Shown: one piece after another, positions 51,481-61,130 of the stretch
Position numbering within the stretch: position 1 is the stretch's first letter
How the letters are laid out: each line of letters opens with the position of its first letter
DNA from: Bacteroides sp. Marseille-P3684
Lineage (GTDB): Bacteria; Bacteroidota; Bacteroidia; Bacteroidales; Bacteroidaceae
Direction of reading: 5' to 3'
NCBI RefSeq assembly: GCF_900291465.1
Contig: NZ_LT985808.1
Span: forward strand, 2,405,727 to 2,469,726
Length of the DNA stretch: 64,000 nt
Made by a program: the position numbers and the translations under genes
Notes under the pieces: generated by a model
The model's input: the letters and a program-made list of their open reading frames with translations, nothing else
The model's database searches: none
Told to the model about the DNA's origin: nothing

Positions 51481-52716
51481 ATGAACAGATTAGCAAAACT
51501 CCCCCTCTATCTGATGATGGGATTTGCAGGCATCTTCAGTTTCAGTGCCTGTAGCGACGACGACAACAAGGTTTCTTCTACCGACGGACTGATTTCCGAC
51601 AACGAATTGCAGACCATCGTGCAACAGTACGTCGATGCCACCGTCAACCCGACTTACAAACTGCTCGCCGCAGAGACCGAAAGCCTCGCCAACAGCCTTG
51701 CCGACCTCCGCGACAAAGTGAAGAACGGCACGGTGACCGATGCCGAAATCAAAAACGTGTGCGACATCTTCCTGCGCGCCCGCTCTTACTACGAAACCAG
51801 TGAAGCATTCCTCTTCGGTGCAGCCAGCGACTACGGCATCGACCCGCACATTGACTCCTGGCCCCTCGATGTGGACGAACTCAAGACCCAGCTCAGCAAC
51901 ACCCTGCTCTTTGCCAAGATGGAGGCTGACGAAACCGGAATGTATGCCAATTCGCTTGCCACTACCTTGCTGGGGTTCCACGGCATCGAATACGTACTCT
52001 TCCGCGACGGAGAACCCCGCACCGCCGAGGCACTGAAAGGGAACGACCCGGACTTGAACAACCTGAGCGGCTACAATGAAATCGTGTATGCCACGTCGGT
52101 GGCACGCGACCTGCGCAACAGTTGCTTCCATATGGAATGTGCCTGGAATGCGCAAGCTCCCCAAAGCCACATCGACATCGTGGAGAACGTGTGCGAATGG
52201 TCTGCCTCTGTCGTCGACCAGGACTATACCTATACGGACAAGATGCTGAACGTCAACAAGCCGGGCTATGGATTCGCTTCTTGGAAAGAAGCTATTAGCG
52301 AAATCCTCGTGGCAGGCTGCATCAATATCTCCGACGAAGTGGGCAACACGAAACTGGGCAAACCGGTCAGTGGCGATGACGTGAACTACATTGAGTCGCC
52401 TTACAGCCACAAGTCGCTCGACGACTTTACCGACAACATCGTCAGCATCGAGAACTCCTACATGGGCGGCCGCGAGGAGCTCCGCGACGAGAGCAAGTCG
52501 CTCCACGCATTGATGCAGAAGTACAATCCGACGCTGGACACGCGCATGCTGAATGCCATCCAGAATGCGAAAGCCAAAATCCAGGCAATCCCCCACCCGT
52601 TCGTCTCCTACATCCAGGAACAGACCGACCGCACGGCCGGACAAGCCGCCATCGAGGCTTGCAACGAGCTGAGCAATGTGACCCAGGATATCAACAACTA
52701 TATCCTGGCGAACTAA
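51481..52716 (+). CDS. imelysin-family (M75) lipoprotein, putative iron-handling protein
   Basis: 411 aa. Lipobox at Cys24 (FSACSDDDN). The defining GxHxxE motif of imelysins is present as GFHGIEYVLF (His167, Glu170), within two four-helix-bundle repeats. Imelysins such as IrpA and EfeO-like proteins are iron-regulated and tied to iron uptake; they are not proteases despite the M75 label. The lipoprotein signal with acidic +2 to +5 residues (SDDD) suits surface export in Bacteroides. Lies between a porin and a di-haem cytochrome lipoprotein in one operon. Confidence 0.93.
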   Translation: MNRLAKLPLYLMMGFAGIFSFSACSDDDNKVSSTDGLISDNELQTIVQQYVDATVNPTYKLLAAETESLANSLADLRDKVKNGTVTDAEIKNVCDIFLRARSYYETSEAFLFGAASDYGIDPHIDSWPLDVDELKTQLSNTLLFAKMEADETGMYANSLATTLLGFHGIEYVLFRDGEPRTAEALKGNDPDLNNLSGYNEIVYATSVARDLRNSCFHMECAWNAQAPQSHIDIVENVCEWSASVVDQDYTYTDKMLNVNKPGYGFASWKEAISEILVAGCINISDEVGNTKLGKPVSGDDVNYIESPYSHKSLDDFTDNIVSIENSYMGGREELRDESKSLHALMQKYNPTLDTRMLNAIQNAKAKIQAIPHPFVSYIQEQTDRTAGQAAIEACNELSNVTQDINNYILAN

Positions 52717-52737
52717 ACATCCTAACTACGACTAGCC

Positions 52738-54426
52738 ATGAACAAAAAGTATTTCTTCTACAGTTGCTGCCTGGCCCTCGCCCTCGCCTCATGCAGCGAC
52801 GATGACAACACACCCGGCAACGAGCCGTCTGCCACCCACGACGACTATTCGTACGTAGGCAAGGCAGTAGGCAACTTCACAGCCGAAGAGTGGTATCCCG
52901 GCGGTGAACTGGGGACGACCGACAACATCGCGTCCAATTCGTACGAAGACGAGACGCCGGCTGTCACCAACCAGGGGCTGTCGAACCTGTTCAAGTTCGG
53001 AGAATCCTTCTTCGAGCGCACCTTCAACTCCACCACCAAGCCGTTCAACGGACTGGGTCCGGCATGGACGCGCGACGCCTGCCTCACCTGCCATCCCGGA
53101 TACGGTCACGGGAAACGTGTGACCAGCTACAACGCCAATGAGTACGGCAACGGCTACCTGCTCGTCGTCTACCATCCCGACACACAAGGATACATCACCG
53201 AAGTGACAGGAATGCCCCAGACCCGTGCCTCCTATCCGTTCCTTCCGCCAATTGACGAGAGCGGCATCCATCTCGAATGGAAGACTGCGACGGACGGCGC
53301 CCTGCCCACGACCTTTCCCGACGGAGAAACGTATGAACTGATTTATCCGGAAATCACCATCGACCAGGAAGCCTTCAACACCAATCCGAAACCGACGAAC
53401 TACGAGGTGCGTCTGGAGTCCACCATCGGTATTTACGGGACCGGACTCATCGATGCCATCCCGGAAGAGGAGCTGAAGAAACAATATCAGACGGAAGCTT
53501 CCGCAGGTGCCACACTCAATCCTGCCATGTGGGATGCGACCGCCAACGACTGGGCCTCGACGGCATGGTACACAGGCTATCCGGCCAATGCAACCGACCG
53601 TACTCCGCACATCAAGCGTTACACCTACGCACTGACCCGTGCCACCCTGCAAGACGGTCCGGGAGCCAATGCCATCTGGAACATCACCAATGTGACCCGT
53701 TCCGACCGTCCGAAGCTCTACACGACGGATGCCTGGGCAAAAGCCATGTCAGAGAACGAAGAGGTCATCAATACCATCCTGAAAGAAGGCAAAGACGAGG
53801 AGTCATTGCTCCATCCCTACTATGCCGACGGCACCCGCGAAGGCATAGCCAAGGCTGTGGCGACCCTGCTGTCGCCGAACACCAACCAGTTTGACAACGA
53901 CGTATACAACTTCAAGCCGGAGATGCAGGATGACAACTACTACGAGCTCATGGTGTGGCATCGCGGACTGGCTGTCCCCCGTGCCCGCAACCTGCACAGC
54001 GAACAGGTGCAACGTGGCAAGGAACTGTTCTACCAAATGGGATGTACCGCCTGTCACCGTCCCTCCTGGAAGACCGGCAGCGACAACTATTGGGCAGACA
54101 CCGTCGTCAAGGGACAAGGCGAACTACCCAAGTACGCCAACCAGACCATCTGGCCTTACTCCGACTTCATCCAGCATCGTCTGTTCATGAAGAATGACAT
54201 CCGCGGAGCCTGGTGCCGCACGACTCCACTTTGGGGACGCGGCCTCTCCAAAGCCAATACCGGAGCCGAAGACCGTTTGCACGACTGCCGTGCCCGCAAC
54301 GAAGTGGAAGCCATCATGTGGCATGGCTACAGCCGTGAGAGCGATGCCTTCCGTTCCGCAGAAAAATTCTATAACCTGCCCAAGGAAGACCGCGACGCCG
54401 TCGTAGCCTTCATCCGGGCTATCTGA
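52738..54426 (+). CDS. di-haem c-type cytochrome lipoprotein (DHOR / 'thiol oxidoreductase' family)
   Basis: 562 aa. Lipobox at Cys19 (ALASCSDDDN). Two haem c attachment motifs: CLTCH (residues 115-119) and CTACH (436-440). The body matches the DHOR family, distantly related to di-haem cytochrome c peroxidases: GLGPAWTRDACLTCHPGYGHG, LESTIGIYGTGLIDAIPEEEL and the C-terminal RTTPLWGRGL...HDCRARNEVEAIMWHG. This family is repeatedly found beside imelysins. It would transfer electrons at the periplasm or cell surface, possibly to reduce or oxidise iron. Only 21 bp after imelysin; followed by a terminator hairpin and then its probable maturation gene ccsBA. Confidence 0.93.
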   Translation: MNKKYFFYSCCLALALASCSDDDNTPGNEPSATHDDYSYVGKAVGNFTAEEWYPGGELGTTDNIASNSYEDETPAVTNQGLSNLFKFGESFFERTFNSTTKPFNGLGPAWTRDACLTCHPGYGHGKRVTSYNANEYGNGYLLVVYHPDTQGYITEVTGMPQTRASYPFLPPIDESGIHLEWKTATDGALPTTFPDGETYELIYPEITIDQEAFNTNPKPTNYEVRLESTIGIYGTGLIDAIPEEELKKQYQTEASAGATLNPAMWDATANDWASTAWYTGYPANATDRTPHIKRYTYALTRATLQDGPGANAIWNITNVTRSDRPKLYTTDAWAKAMSENEEVINTILKEGKDEESLLHPYYADGTREGIAKAVATLLSPNTNQFDNDVYNFKPEMQDDNYYELMVWHRGLAVPRARNLHSEQVQRGKELFYQMGCTACHRPSWKTGSDNYWADTVVKGQGELPKYANQTIWPYSDFIQHRLFMKNDIRGAWCRTTPLWGRGLSKANTGAEDRLHDCRARNEVEAIMWHGYSRESDAFRSAEKFYNLPKEDRDAVVAFIRAI

Positions 54427-54431
54427 TTACC

Positions 54432-54474
54432 GTTGACGGGCAGACGAATACCGTTGTCTGCCCGTCAACCTTTT
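54432..54474 (+). terminator. terminator or attenuator between the cytochrome gene and ccsBA
   Basis: Perfect 14-bp arms 54432-54445 and 54456-54469 (GTTGACGGGCAGAC and complement), then CTTTT. It would lower ccsBA expression relative to the three genes before it. Confidence 0.7.
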
Positions 54475-54499
54475 ATATTACCTCCTGACCTGACCCTGT

Positions 54500-56749
54500 A
54501 TGAAACGCATAGCCTTCTTCCTCCTGTACCTGCTCATCCTCCTGCTGGGCATCATTACTTTTATCGAAAAGAGCCGGGGCACTCCCTTCGTCCTGGAGCA
54601 TTTCTACGGTTCGTGGTGGTTTGCCCTGCTTTGGGGCATACTGGCACTCACCGGCATGCTCTGCTTTTTCCGCCACAAACGCCACCGGATGTACAGCCTG
54701 TCCTTGCATCTGTCTCTGGTAATCATCCTGCTTGGCGCTCTGCTCACTTTCCTCACGGCACGTCGGGGAATTGTCCATCTGCGCGAAGGAGTTCCGGTCA
54801 GCAATTACCTGGAAGAGACCGGCAGCGGACAGCGCGTCCGTCCCCTCCCGTTCACCCTGATTCTGGACCGTTTCCAGGTGACTTACCACAGCGGGACGAA
54901 TGCTCCCGCCGACTATCGCAGCCACTTTACCCTGAATGATATGCAACGACAGACGACCGTACAAGGCATGGTTGCCATGAACCAAATCTACACCTATCGG
55001 AACATCCGTTTCTATCAGTCCTCCTACGATTCCGACGAACGGGGCAGCTATCTGACTCTGAACAAAGACCCTTGGGGCGTAACCGTGACCTACCTCGGCT
55101 ATTTCCTGCTCTTTGCTTCCCTGCTCGGTATGCTCGCCGACCCGAAAGGCAGCTTCCGCAAACTACTGCGACATCCCGTCTTGCGCAAGGGCGCCTTCCT
55201 CCTGTTCGCTGCAGCTTTTCCCTGCCTTGTCAACGCACAGGAAGAAAAGCCACGCACCCTGACGGAAGAACAAGCCCGACAACTTGGTGAACTGCTGATC
55301 GAATACAATGGACGGGTATGCCCACTCCAGACATTTGCCATCGATTTCACCAAAAAACTTAGCGGCAAACGCTCCTTCAAGCACTATTCCGCCGAACAAG
55401 TACTGACAGGCTTTATCTTCTATACACGCGACTGGGACCACGTCCCGCTGATTCATGTCAAAAGCCGTGCCCTCCGCAAAGCTACCGGACTGAAGGAATG
55501 GGCCTCCGTCGATGATTTCTTTTCTTCAAGTCAAGGTTATCTATTGGGAGACCTCATTGGAAACTACGACCCAAGGAAAAACACTCCGGAAGGAAAGGCT
55601 GCCACCGACATGGACGACCGCCTGCAACTCATCATGTCCCTGCGCCGCAAAGAATGTCTCCGCATGTTTCCTGCCACCAATACGAAAGGGAACGTCCGTT
55701 GGTACAGCCCCGTCGACCCACTACCCATCGAAACAGAAAGCGGACAAGCTCTCTTTGTCAATCAGGCATTCAACCTCATCTATCTGCTTGGGATTGTCCC
55801 CGGTCAGGAAGATGGATTTAAGGAAATCGTCGGAAAGGTAGACCGTTACCAACAGAAATACGGCGGTCATTCATTGCCTTCTGAACACCGTCTGAAAGCA
55901 GAACGTCTATATAACCATATCCCCTTTTCAGACCTTCTCTACAAAATCAATCTGACAGTCGGACTGGTCTTGCTCATTCTACATCTCATCCGTCTGCTAC
56001 ACAAAACCACGCCCACGGTACGCAAAGGCAGGTACCTGCAACATGCAGCCACCGGAGTGTTGCTCTTCTCATTCCTTGCTCTGACCGCCTGCCTGATACT
56101 CAGAGGCATCATCAGCCAACGCATCCCCATGGGCAATGGCTATGAGACAATGCTGGTACTTGCCTGGTGTGTGCAACTGATTACCCTGCTGGTCATCAAA
56201 CGCCTCCCCTTTCTGCTGTCTTTCGGTTTCCTGCTTGCCGGCTTCTTCTTGCTGGTGTCTTCCATCGGACAGATGGATCCCCAGATTACCCCTCTTGTCC
56301 CGGTACTGTCATCCCCGCTGCTGAGCCTGCACGTTTCGCTCATTATGATGGCATACGCTTTGCTTGCCTTCACTTTCCTCTGTGGTATCGTTGCTCTGAT
56401 ATTGCAATTCTTCCGCCCCAACCAACCACTGCATGTCGAACACATACAGGCACTCCATGTCATCTCCCGGCTGTTTCTCTATCCCGCATTGGCACTGCTG
56501 GGCATCGGTATATTTGTCGGTGCCATTTGGGCAAATATCTCATGGGGACGCTACTGGGGCTGGGACCCTAAAGAAGTTTGGGCGCTCATCAGCTTCCTGT
56601 GCTATGCAGTCGCCCTTCACGGCACTTCGCTGCCTTGGTTCAGACGTCCGCTGAACTACCACCTCTATATGACAGGCGCTTTCCTGACCGTCCTGATGAC
56701 CTACATTGGGGTGAATTATTTCCTCGGCGGCATGCACAGCTATGCATAA
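54500..56749 (+). CDS. ccsBA: fused CcsBA cytochrome c synthetase (system II)
   Basis: 749 aa. N-terminal CcsB (ResB-like) half: helices at about 5-25, 38-55, 65-85, a periplasmic domain, then a helix near 195-212. A linker with an internal signal-like segment (AFLLFAAAFPCLVNAQ) leads to the CcsA half with six or more helices and the WWD haem-handling motif WGRYWGWDPKEVWALI near residue 680. The protein carries haem to the outside of the inner membrane and attaches it to CxxCH motifs. The only CxxCH protein in the window is the DHOR cytochrome just upstream, so the pairing is natural. The split-gene form is ccsB plus ccsA in other bacteria. Confidence 0.95.
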   Translation: MKRIAFFLLYLLILLLGIITFIEKSRGTPFVLEHFYGSWWFALLWGILALTGMLCFFRHKRHRMYSLSLHLSLVIILLGALLTFLTARRGIVHLREGVPVSNYLEETGSGQRVRPLPFTLILDRFQVTYHSGTNAPADYRSHFTLNDMQRQTTVQGMVAMNQIYTYRNIRFYQSSYDSDERGSYLTLNKDPWGVTVTYLGYFLLFASLLGMLADPKGSFRKLLRHPVLRKGAFLLFAAAFPCLVNAQEEKPRTLTEEQARQLGELLIEYNGRVCPLQTFAIDFTKKLSGKRSFKHYSAEQVLTGFIFYTRDWDHVPLIHVKSRALRKATGLKEWASVDDFFSSSQGYLLGDLIGNYDPRKNTPEGKAATDMDDRLQLIMSLRRKECLRMFPATNTKGNVRWYSPVDPLPIETESGQALFVNQAFNLIYLLGIVPGQEDGFKEIVGKVDRYQQKYGGHSLPSEHRLKAERLYNHIPFSDLLYKINLTVGLVLLILHLIRLLHKTTPTVRKGRYLQHAATGVLLFSFLALTACLILRGIISQRIPMGNGYETMLVLAWCVQLITLLVIKRLPFLLSFGFLLAGFFLLVSSIGQMDPQITPLVPVLSSPLLSLHVSLIMMAYALLAFTFLCGIVALILQFFRPNQPLHVEHIQALHVISRLFLYPALALLGIGIFVGAIWANISWGRYWGWDPKEVWALISFLCYAVALHGTSLPWFRRPLNYHLYMTGAFLTVLMTYIGVNYFLGGMHSYA

Positions 56750-56816
56750 GGGAGAAACAAGGACACTCCCAAGAAAGAAAAAGCAGTCTGCCGTGTATGA
56801 TTTTTGGAGATTATAC

Positions 56817-56824
56817 TACCTTTG
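56817..56824 (+). promoter_or_regulatory. -7 promoter element of the DPM1-like gene
   Basis: TACCTTTG, 29 bp before ATG 56854; the upstream TTTTTGG is only 10 nt away, so no standard -33. Confidence 0.5.
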
Positions 56825-56853
56825 CAACACATACATTTATTTATAGAAGTCAC

Positions 56854-57603
56854 ATGCAAACAGCAGACAGCATTGTTATTATCCCGACCTATAATGAGAA
56901 GGAGAACATCGAAAACATCATCCGTGCCGTCTTCGGCCTGGAGAAAGAGTTCCACATCCTGGTCATCGAGGACGGTTCACCCGACGGAACAGCAGCCATC
57001 GTGCGCCGCCTGCAAGGTGAGTTTCCCGAGCGCCTGTTCATGATCGAGCGCAAAGGGAAGCTGGGATTGGGCACCGCCTATATCACCGGATTCAAGTGGG
57101 CCATCGAGCACCACTATGATTATATATTCGAGATGGACGCAGACTTTTCGCACAACCCCAACGACCTGCCCCGTCTCTATGATGCCTGTGCAAAAGAAGG
57201 GTACGATGTTGCCATCGGCTCCCGCTACATCAGCGGGGTCAACGTTGTGAACTGGCCCATGGGGCGTGTCCTGATGTCCTACTTCGCTTCGAAATACGTG
57301 CGTTTCGTTACCGGACTGAAGATACATGATACTACAGCCGGCTTCAAATGTTACCGACGCGAAGTCCTGGAAACCATACCGCTCGACCACATCCGTTTCA
57401 AGGGTTATGCCTTCCAGATTGAAATGAAGTTCACCGCCTACAAATGCGGATTCAAAATCAAGGAAGTGCCGGTCATCTTCATCAACCGCGAACTTGGAAC
57501 ATCCAAAATGAGCGGAGGCATCTTTGGTGAGGCCATGCTGGGCGTCATCCAACTGAAGCTTGACAGCTGGTTCAAACATTATCCCAAACGTAAACAATCC
57601 TAA
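56854..57603 (+). CDS. polyprenol-phosphate mannosyltransferase-like GT2 glycosyltransferase
   Basis: 249 aa from ATG 56854 (MQTADSIVIIPTYNEKENI); a long upstream extension to 56578 overlaps ccsBA and is spurious. GT2 motifs: IIPTYNEKENIENII, VIEDGSPDGT, the DxD metal site EMDADFSHNPNDLP and GSRYISGVNVVNWPMGR, then TTAGFKCYRREVL, all as in dolichol/polyprenol monophosphomannose synthases of the soluble (DPM1) type. It likely charges undecaprenyl phosphate with mannose for lipid-linked or periplasmic glycosylation. Followed after 5 bp by pyrC. Confidence 0.92.
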   Translation: MQTADSIVIIPTYNEKENIENIIRAVFGLEKEFHILVIEDGSPDGTAAIVRRLQGEFPERLFMIERKGKLGLGTAYITGFKWAIEHHYDYIFEMDADFSHNPNDLPRLYDACAKEGYDVAIGSRYISGVNVVNWPMGRVLMSYFASKYVRFVTGLKIHDTTAGFKCYRREVLETIPLDHIRFKGYAFQIEMKFTAYKCGFKIKEVPVIFINRELGTSKMSGGIFGEAMLGVIQLKLDSWFKHYPKRKQS

Positions 57604-57608
57604 GCCCT

Positions 57609-58952
57609 ATGAACAGATTACTCATCGACCACGTCCGCATCATCAATGAGGGACAGACCTTTGACGGAGCCGTCGTCATCGAAGGCGAAAAGATTTCCGA
57701 AGTACTCCGTTCCGGAGAAAAGCCCCGTGCTGCATGCGACACCGTCATCGACGGTTCAGGTGCCTGCCTGATGCCCGGAGTCATTGACGACCATGTACAT
57801 TTCCGTGACCCGGGGCTGACCCATAAGGCAGACATGGTGAGCGAAAGTCGTGCCGCAGCTGCCGGTGGCGTCACCTCATTCATGGACATGCCCAATACCA
57901 ATCCGCAAACGACCACTCTGGAAGCCCTGGAAAACAAATTCCGGGATGCTGCCCTCAAAAGCCGGGTGAACTATTCGTTCTATTTTGGAGCGACCAACAA
58001 CAATGCCCCCCTGCTGAAAGAGCTGGACAGGAATCAGGTCTGCGGCGTCAAGCTGTTCATGGGTTCCAGCACAGGCAATATGCTGGTGGACCGTATGGAA
58101 GCTTTACGCACAATCTTCCGGGAAGCAGGCATGATTATCGTGGCACACTGTGAGGACCAGTCCGTCATTTCGGAAAACACCCGTCGCTACAAAGCACTTT
58201 ACGGAGATGACCCGGATGTCCGGTTCCATCCGGAAATACGAGATGACGAAGCCTGCTACCGCTCTTCCTCCCTGGCAGTCCGGTTGGCTGAAGAGACCGG
58301 AGCCCGCCTGCACATCGCCCATGTCAGCACTGCACGAGAACTGGAACTTTTCAGCAGCGCCCCCATGGAGCAGAAAGCCATTACCGCCGAAGCCTGCGTC
58401 GCACACCTCTATTTCACACAAGATGATTACGCGACATTGGGCACACGCATCAAATGCAACCCGGCCATCAAAAGCGCTGCCGACCGGGATGCACTGCGCC
58501 GTGCACTGACCGACGGACGGATTGATGTCATTGCTACAGACCATGCCCCCCACCTGCTGAAAGAAAAAGAGGGAGGAGCGCTGAAAGCCGTCTCCGGAAT
58601 GCCCATGCTGCAATTCTCCCTCGTCACCATGCTCGAAATGGCAGATGCCGGCATCTTGCGTCCGGAAGACGTCGTGGAAAAGATGTGTCATGCACCGGCC
58701 CGCCTGTTCGCCATCGAAGGACGCGGTTACATCCGTCCGGGATACCAGGCAGACCTGGTCCTGGTGCATCCGAACAGCCCGTGGACGGTCGATAGCAATA
58801 CCATCTTGAGCAAATGCGGCTGGAGTCCGTTGGAAGGGCACACTTTCCAATGGAGAGTGGAACGCACTTTTGTCAACGGACGGCAAGTATACAACCACGG
58901 ACAGATTGACGACGACTGCCGCGGACAAGCCCTCCGCTTCCAGCGAAACTGA
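57609..58952 (+). CDS. pyrC: dihydroorotase
   Basis: 447 aa, class I (PyrC/AllB-like) amidohydrolase. Metal-site motifs: GVIDDHVHFRDPG (HxH), GVKLFMGSSTGN (the Lys to be carbamylated), AHCEDQ, HIAHVST and the catalytic ATDHAPH. It closes carbamoyl-aspartate to dihydroorotate in pyrimidine synthesis. Allantoinase is a close relative but the pattern and housekeeping setting favour dihydroorotase. Translationally close to the glycosyltransferase gene (5 bp); the pair is probably an operon of unrelated housekeeping functions. Confidence 0.93.
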   Translation: MNRLLIDHVRIINEGQTFDGAVVIEGEKISEVLRSGEKPRAACDTVIDGSGACLMPGVIDDHVHFRDPGLTHKADMVSESRAAAAGGVTSFMDMPNTNPQTTTLEALENKFRDAALKSRVNYSFYFGATNNNAPLLKELDRNQVCGVKLFMGSSTGNMLVDRMEALRTIFREAGMIIVAHCEDQSVISENTRRYKALYGDDPDVRFHPEIRDDEACYRSSSLAVRLAEETGARLHIAHVSTARELELFSSAPMEQKAITAEACVAHLYFTQDDYATLGTRIKCNPAIKSAADRDALRRALTDGRIDVIATDHAPHLLKEKEGGALKAVSGMPMLQFSLVTMLEMADAGILRPEDVVEKMCHAPARLFAIEGRGYIRPGYQADLVLVHPNSPWTVDSNTILSKCGWSPLEGHTFQWRVERTFVNGRQVYNHGQIDDDCRGQALRFQRN

Positions 58953-58990
58953 TACGATTTATTTTTAACCCAACCTCAACATTTACAACT

Positions 58991-59884
58991 ATGACTATCA
59001 CTTACAGAATTCACGAACTGACCGACTACATCAACTGGATCTATTTCTTCCATGCCTGGGGATTTCAACCCCGCTTTGCCGAAATTGGCAACGTCCATGG
59101 ATGTGATGCCTGCCGCGCCATGTGGCTGACGGACTTCCCGGTAGAAGACCGTCCCAAGGCAGCCGAAGCCATGCAGCTTTTCAAAGAAGCCCAACGCATG
59201 CTCTGGCAGTTGGATGAAGACTACAAGGTTCACGGTGTATTCCGCCTTTGTAAAGCCAACAGCAAGGGAGACAACCTGATACTTGACGATGAGACGGTAT
59301 TCCCCCTCTTACGTCAGCAGACGGTCAAAAAGCCCGGAGCCCCCTGTCTCTGCCTGAGCGACTTTGTCCGCCCGATGGAACAAGGAGTCGCCGACACCGT
59401 AGGATTATTTGCCACAACCGTAGACCAGGAAATGGAAGAACTCTACGAAAACGACCCGTACAAACGCATGCTGGTGCATGTCCTTGCCGAACGCCTGGCT
59501 GAGGCAGCCGCTGAACGGTTGCATGAGCAGGTACGCAAAGAGTTCTGGGGCTATGCCAAGGATGAACGGCTCACCATTCCCCAACTGCTGAAGGAAGAAT
59601 ATCAGGGCATACGCCCGGCAGTCGGCTATCCTTCCCTGCCCGACCAATCCGTCACCTTCCTGCTCGATGAATTGCTGGACATGAAGCAAATCGGTATCCA
59701 CCTGACGGAAAACGGTATGATGGATCCCCGTGCTTCAGTTTGCGGACTCATGTTCGCTCATCCACAATCCCATTACTTTGCCGTAGGAAAGATTGGAGAA
59801 GACCAGCTAGCCGACTATGCATCCCGCCGAGGCAAGAGCCTCGAAGAGATGCGGAAGTTCCTTGCCGCCAATTTAAGTGAGTAG
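58991..59884 (+). CDS. stand-alone methionine-synthase reactivation (AdoMet-binding) domain protein
   Basis: 297 aa, similar throughout to the C-terminal activation domain of cobalamin-dependent methionine synthase MetH. Diagnostic segments are GIRPAVGYPSLPDQS (AdoMet-binding R-x-x-x-G-Y) and DPRASVCGLMFAHPQSHYFAVGKIGEDQLADYA. In MetH this domain binds AdoMet to re-methylate oxidised cob(II)alamin. As a separate protein it implies that the organism's MetH lacks this domain, or that it serves another corrinoid enzyme. 38 bp downstream of pyrC. Confidence 0.9.
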   Translation: MTITYRIHELTDYINWIYFFHAWGFQPRFAEIGNVHGCDACRAMWLTDFPVEDRPKAAEAMQLFKEAQRMLWQLDEDYKVHGVFRLCKANSKGDNLILDDETVFPLLRQQTVKKPGAPCLCLSDFVRPMEQGVADTVGLFATTVDQEMEELYENDPYKRMLVHVLAERLAEAAAERLHEQVRKEFWGYAKDERLTIPQLLKEEYQGIRPAVGYPSLPDQSVTFLLDELLDMKQIGIHLTENGMMDPRASVCGLMFAHPQSHYFAVGKIGEDQLADYASRRGKSLEEMRKFLAANLSE

Positions 59885-59925
59885 TCCCTGGATTGCGAAA
59901 AGAAATAACCTGTAAATCTAATATC

Positions 59926-61095
59926 ATGCTTCAACGAATCACCCTCTTCTTATTAATCTGCATGGTGTTATCCGATTGGTACATCTATGCAGCTTACATC
60001 CGCCATCTCACCCGACGATGGTGGCTCCGGTTACTCTACTTCCTGCCGTCACTCGTCTTGCTTGTGACACTGGTCATCCTTGTCATCCACGAAGATTACA
60101 GTGCACGACAGACCCATCTGACAGGATTGTTCGTCATCGTCTATATGGCATTTACCATTCCCAAAGGGTTGTTCTGCCTCTTCTCTCTCCTTGGCAGAGC
60201 ATCCCGACGGTTATGGAAACCCGCAGCTACAGTCGGTACTGCTTCAGGTTTGTTTGTCGCTCTGTCCAGCATGGCAATGGTACTTTACGGCACTATTTGC
60301 GGATGGCACCGCTATGAGGTCAAAGAAGTCTCGTTCGAATCGGCTGATCTCCCTGAAGCCTTCGACGGTTACCGCATCGTACAGTTCTCGGACTTGCATA
60401 TCGGAACCATTGCCGGTTATCCCCGTCGTGTCCAGGAACTCGTCGATCTCATGAACCGACAACAAGGCGATCTCATTGTCTTTACGGGAGACCTGGTCAA
60501 TCACCGCGCCACGGAATTGGACGGTGTCGAAAACATACTCAAGCAGCTCCATGCTCCCGACGGTGTTTTCTCCGTACTGGGCAATCACGACTATAGCACC
60601 TACATCCGATGGAACAGTCCCCGTGAGCGGGCAGCCAATCTGGAAGAGCTCAAACAACGTCAGGCCCGAATGGGATGGCAAATGTTGAACAATGCCCATG
60701 CACTGATTCATCGGGGAGATACCTGCATCGCTTTGATCGGTGTCGAGAATCAAGGTTATCCTCCATTCCCGGAAAGAGGTGATCTCCCCAAAGCGATGAA
60801 AGGTACGGAAGGAATGTTCAAGGTCCTACTCAGTCACGATCCGACCCACTGGCGTCGTGAAGTATTGCCCGACACCGATATACAGCTGATGCTTGCCGGA
60901 CATACCCATGCCATGCAGTTCCTGCTTTTCGGATTTACACCTGCCTCCTGGTTTTACCCTGAGAATCGTGGAATGTATCTGGAAAACGAACGCGGCCTTT
61001 ACGTCAACATCGGCGCAGGTGAAGTTATGCTTCCCTTCCGCTTTGGCGCATGGCCCGAAATTACTGTAATAACTCTACACAAAAAACAGAAATAA
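59926..61095 (+). CDS. membrane-anchored metallophosphoesterase (YaeI-like)
   Basis: 389 aa from ATG 59926. Four hydrophobic helices occupy about residues 3-20, 32-56, 65-88 and 103-125. The catalytic domain has every calcineurin-like motif: VQFSDLHIG, VFTGDLVNH, VLGNHDYS, LLSHDPTHW and LAGHTHAMQ, giving a dinuclear metal site outside the membrane. Related proteins are often called YaeI or UDP-2,3-diacylglucosamine-like phosphodiesterases; the substrate cannot be fixed here. Stop codon is followed after 35 bp by plsC, which has its own promoter box. Confidence 0.9.
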   Translation: MLQRITLFLLICMVLSDWYIYAAYIRHLTRRWWLRLLYFLPSLVLLVTLVILVIHEDYSARQTHLTGLFVIVYMAFTIPKGLFCLFSLLGRASRRLWKPAATVGTASGLFVALSSMAMVLYGTICGWHRYEVKEVSFESADLPEAFDGYRIVQFSDLHIGTIAGYPRRVQELVDLMNRQQGDLIVFTGDLVNHRATELDGVENILKQLHAPDGVFSVLGNHDYSTYIRWNSPRERAANLEELKQRQARMGWQMLNNAHALIHRGDTCIALIGVENQGYPPFPERGDLPKAMKGTEGMFKVLLSHDPTHWRREVLPDTDIQLMLAGHTHAMQFLLFGFTPASWFYPENRGMYLENERGLYVNIGAGEVMLPFRFGAWPEITVITLHKKQK

Positions 61096-61099
61096 CCAT

Positions 61100-61107
61100 T
61101 ACCTTTG
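61100..61107 (+). promoter_or_regulatory. -7 promoter element for plsC
   Basis: TACCTTTG directly after the preceding stop codon and 23 bp before ATG 61131. Confidence 0.5.
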
Positions 61108-61130
61108 CAGCCAAATCGAATATCATAATC

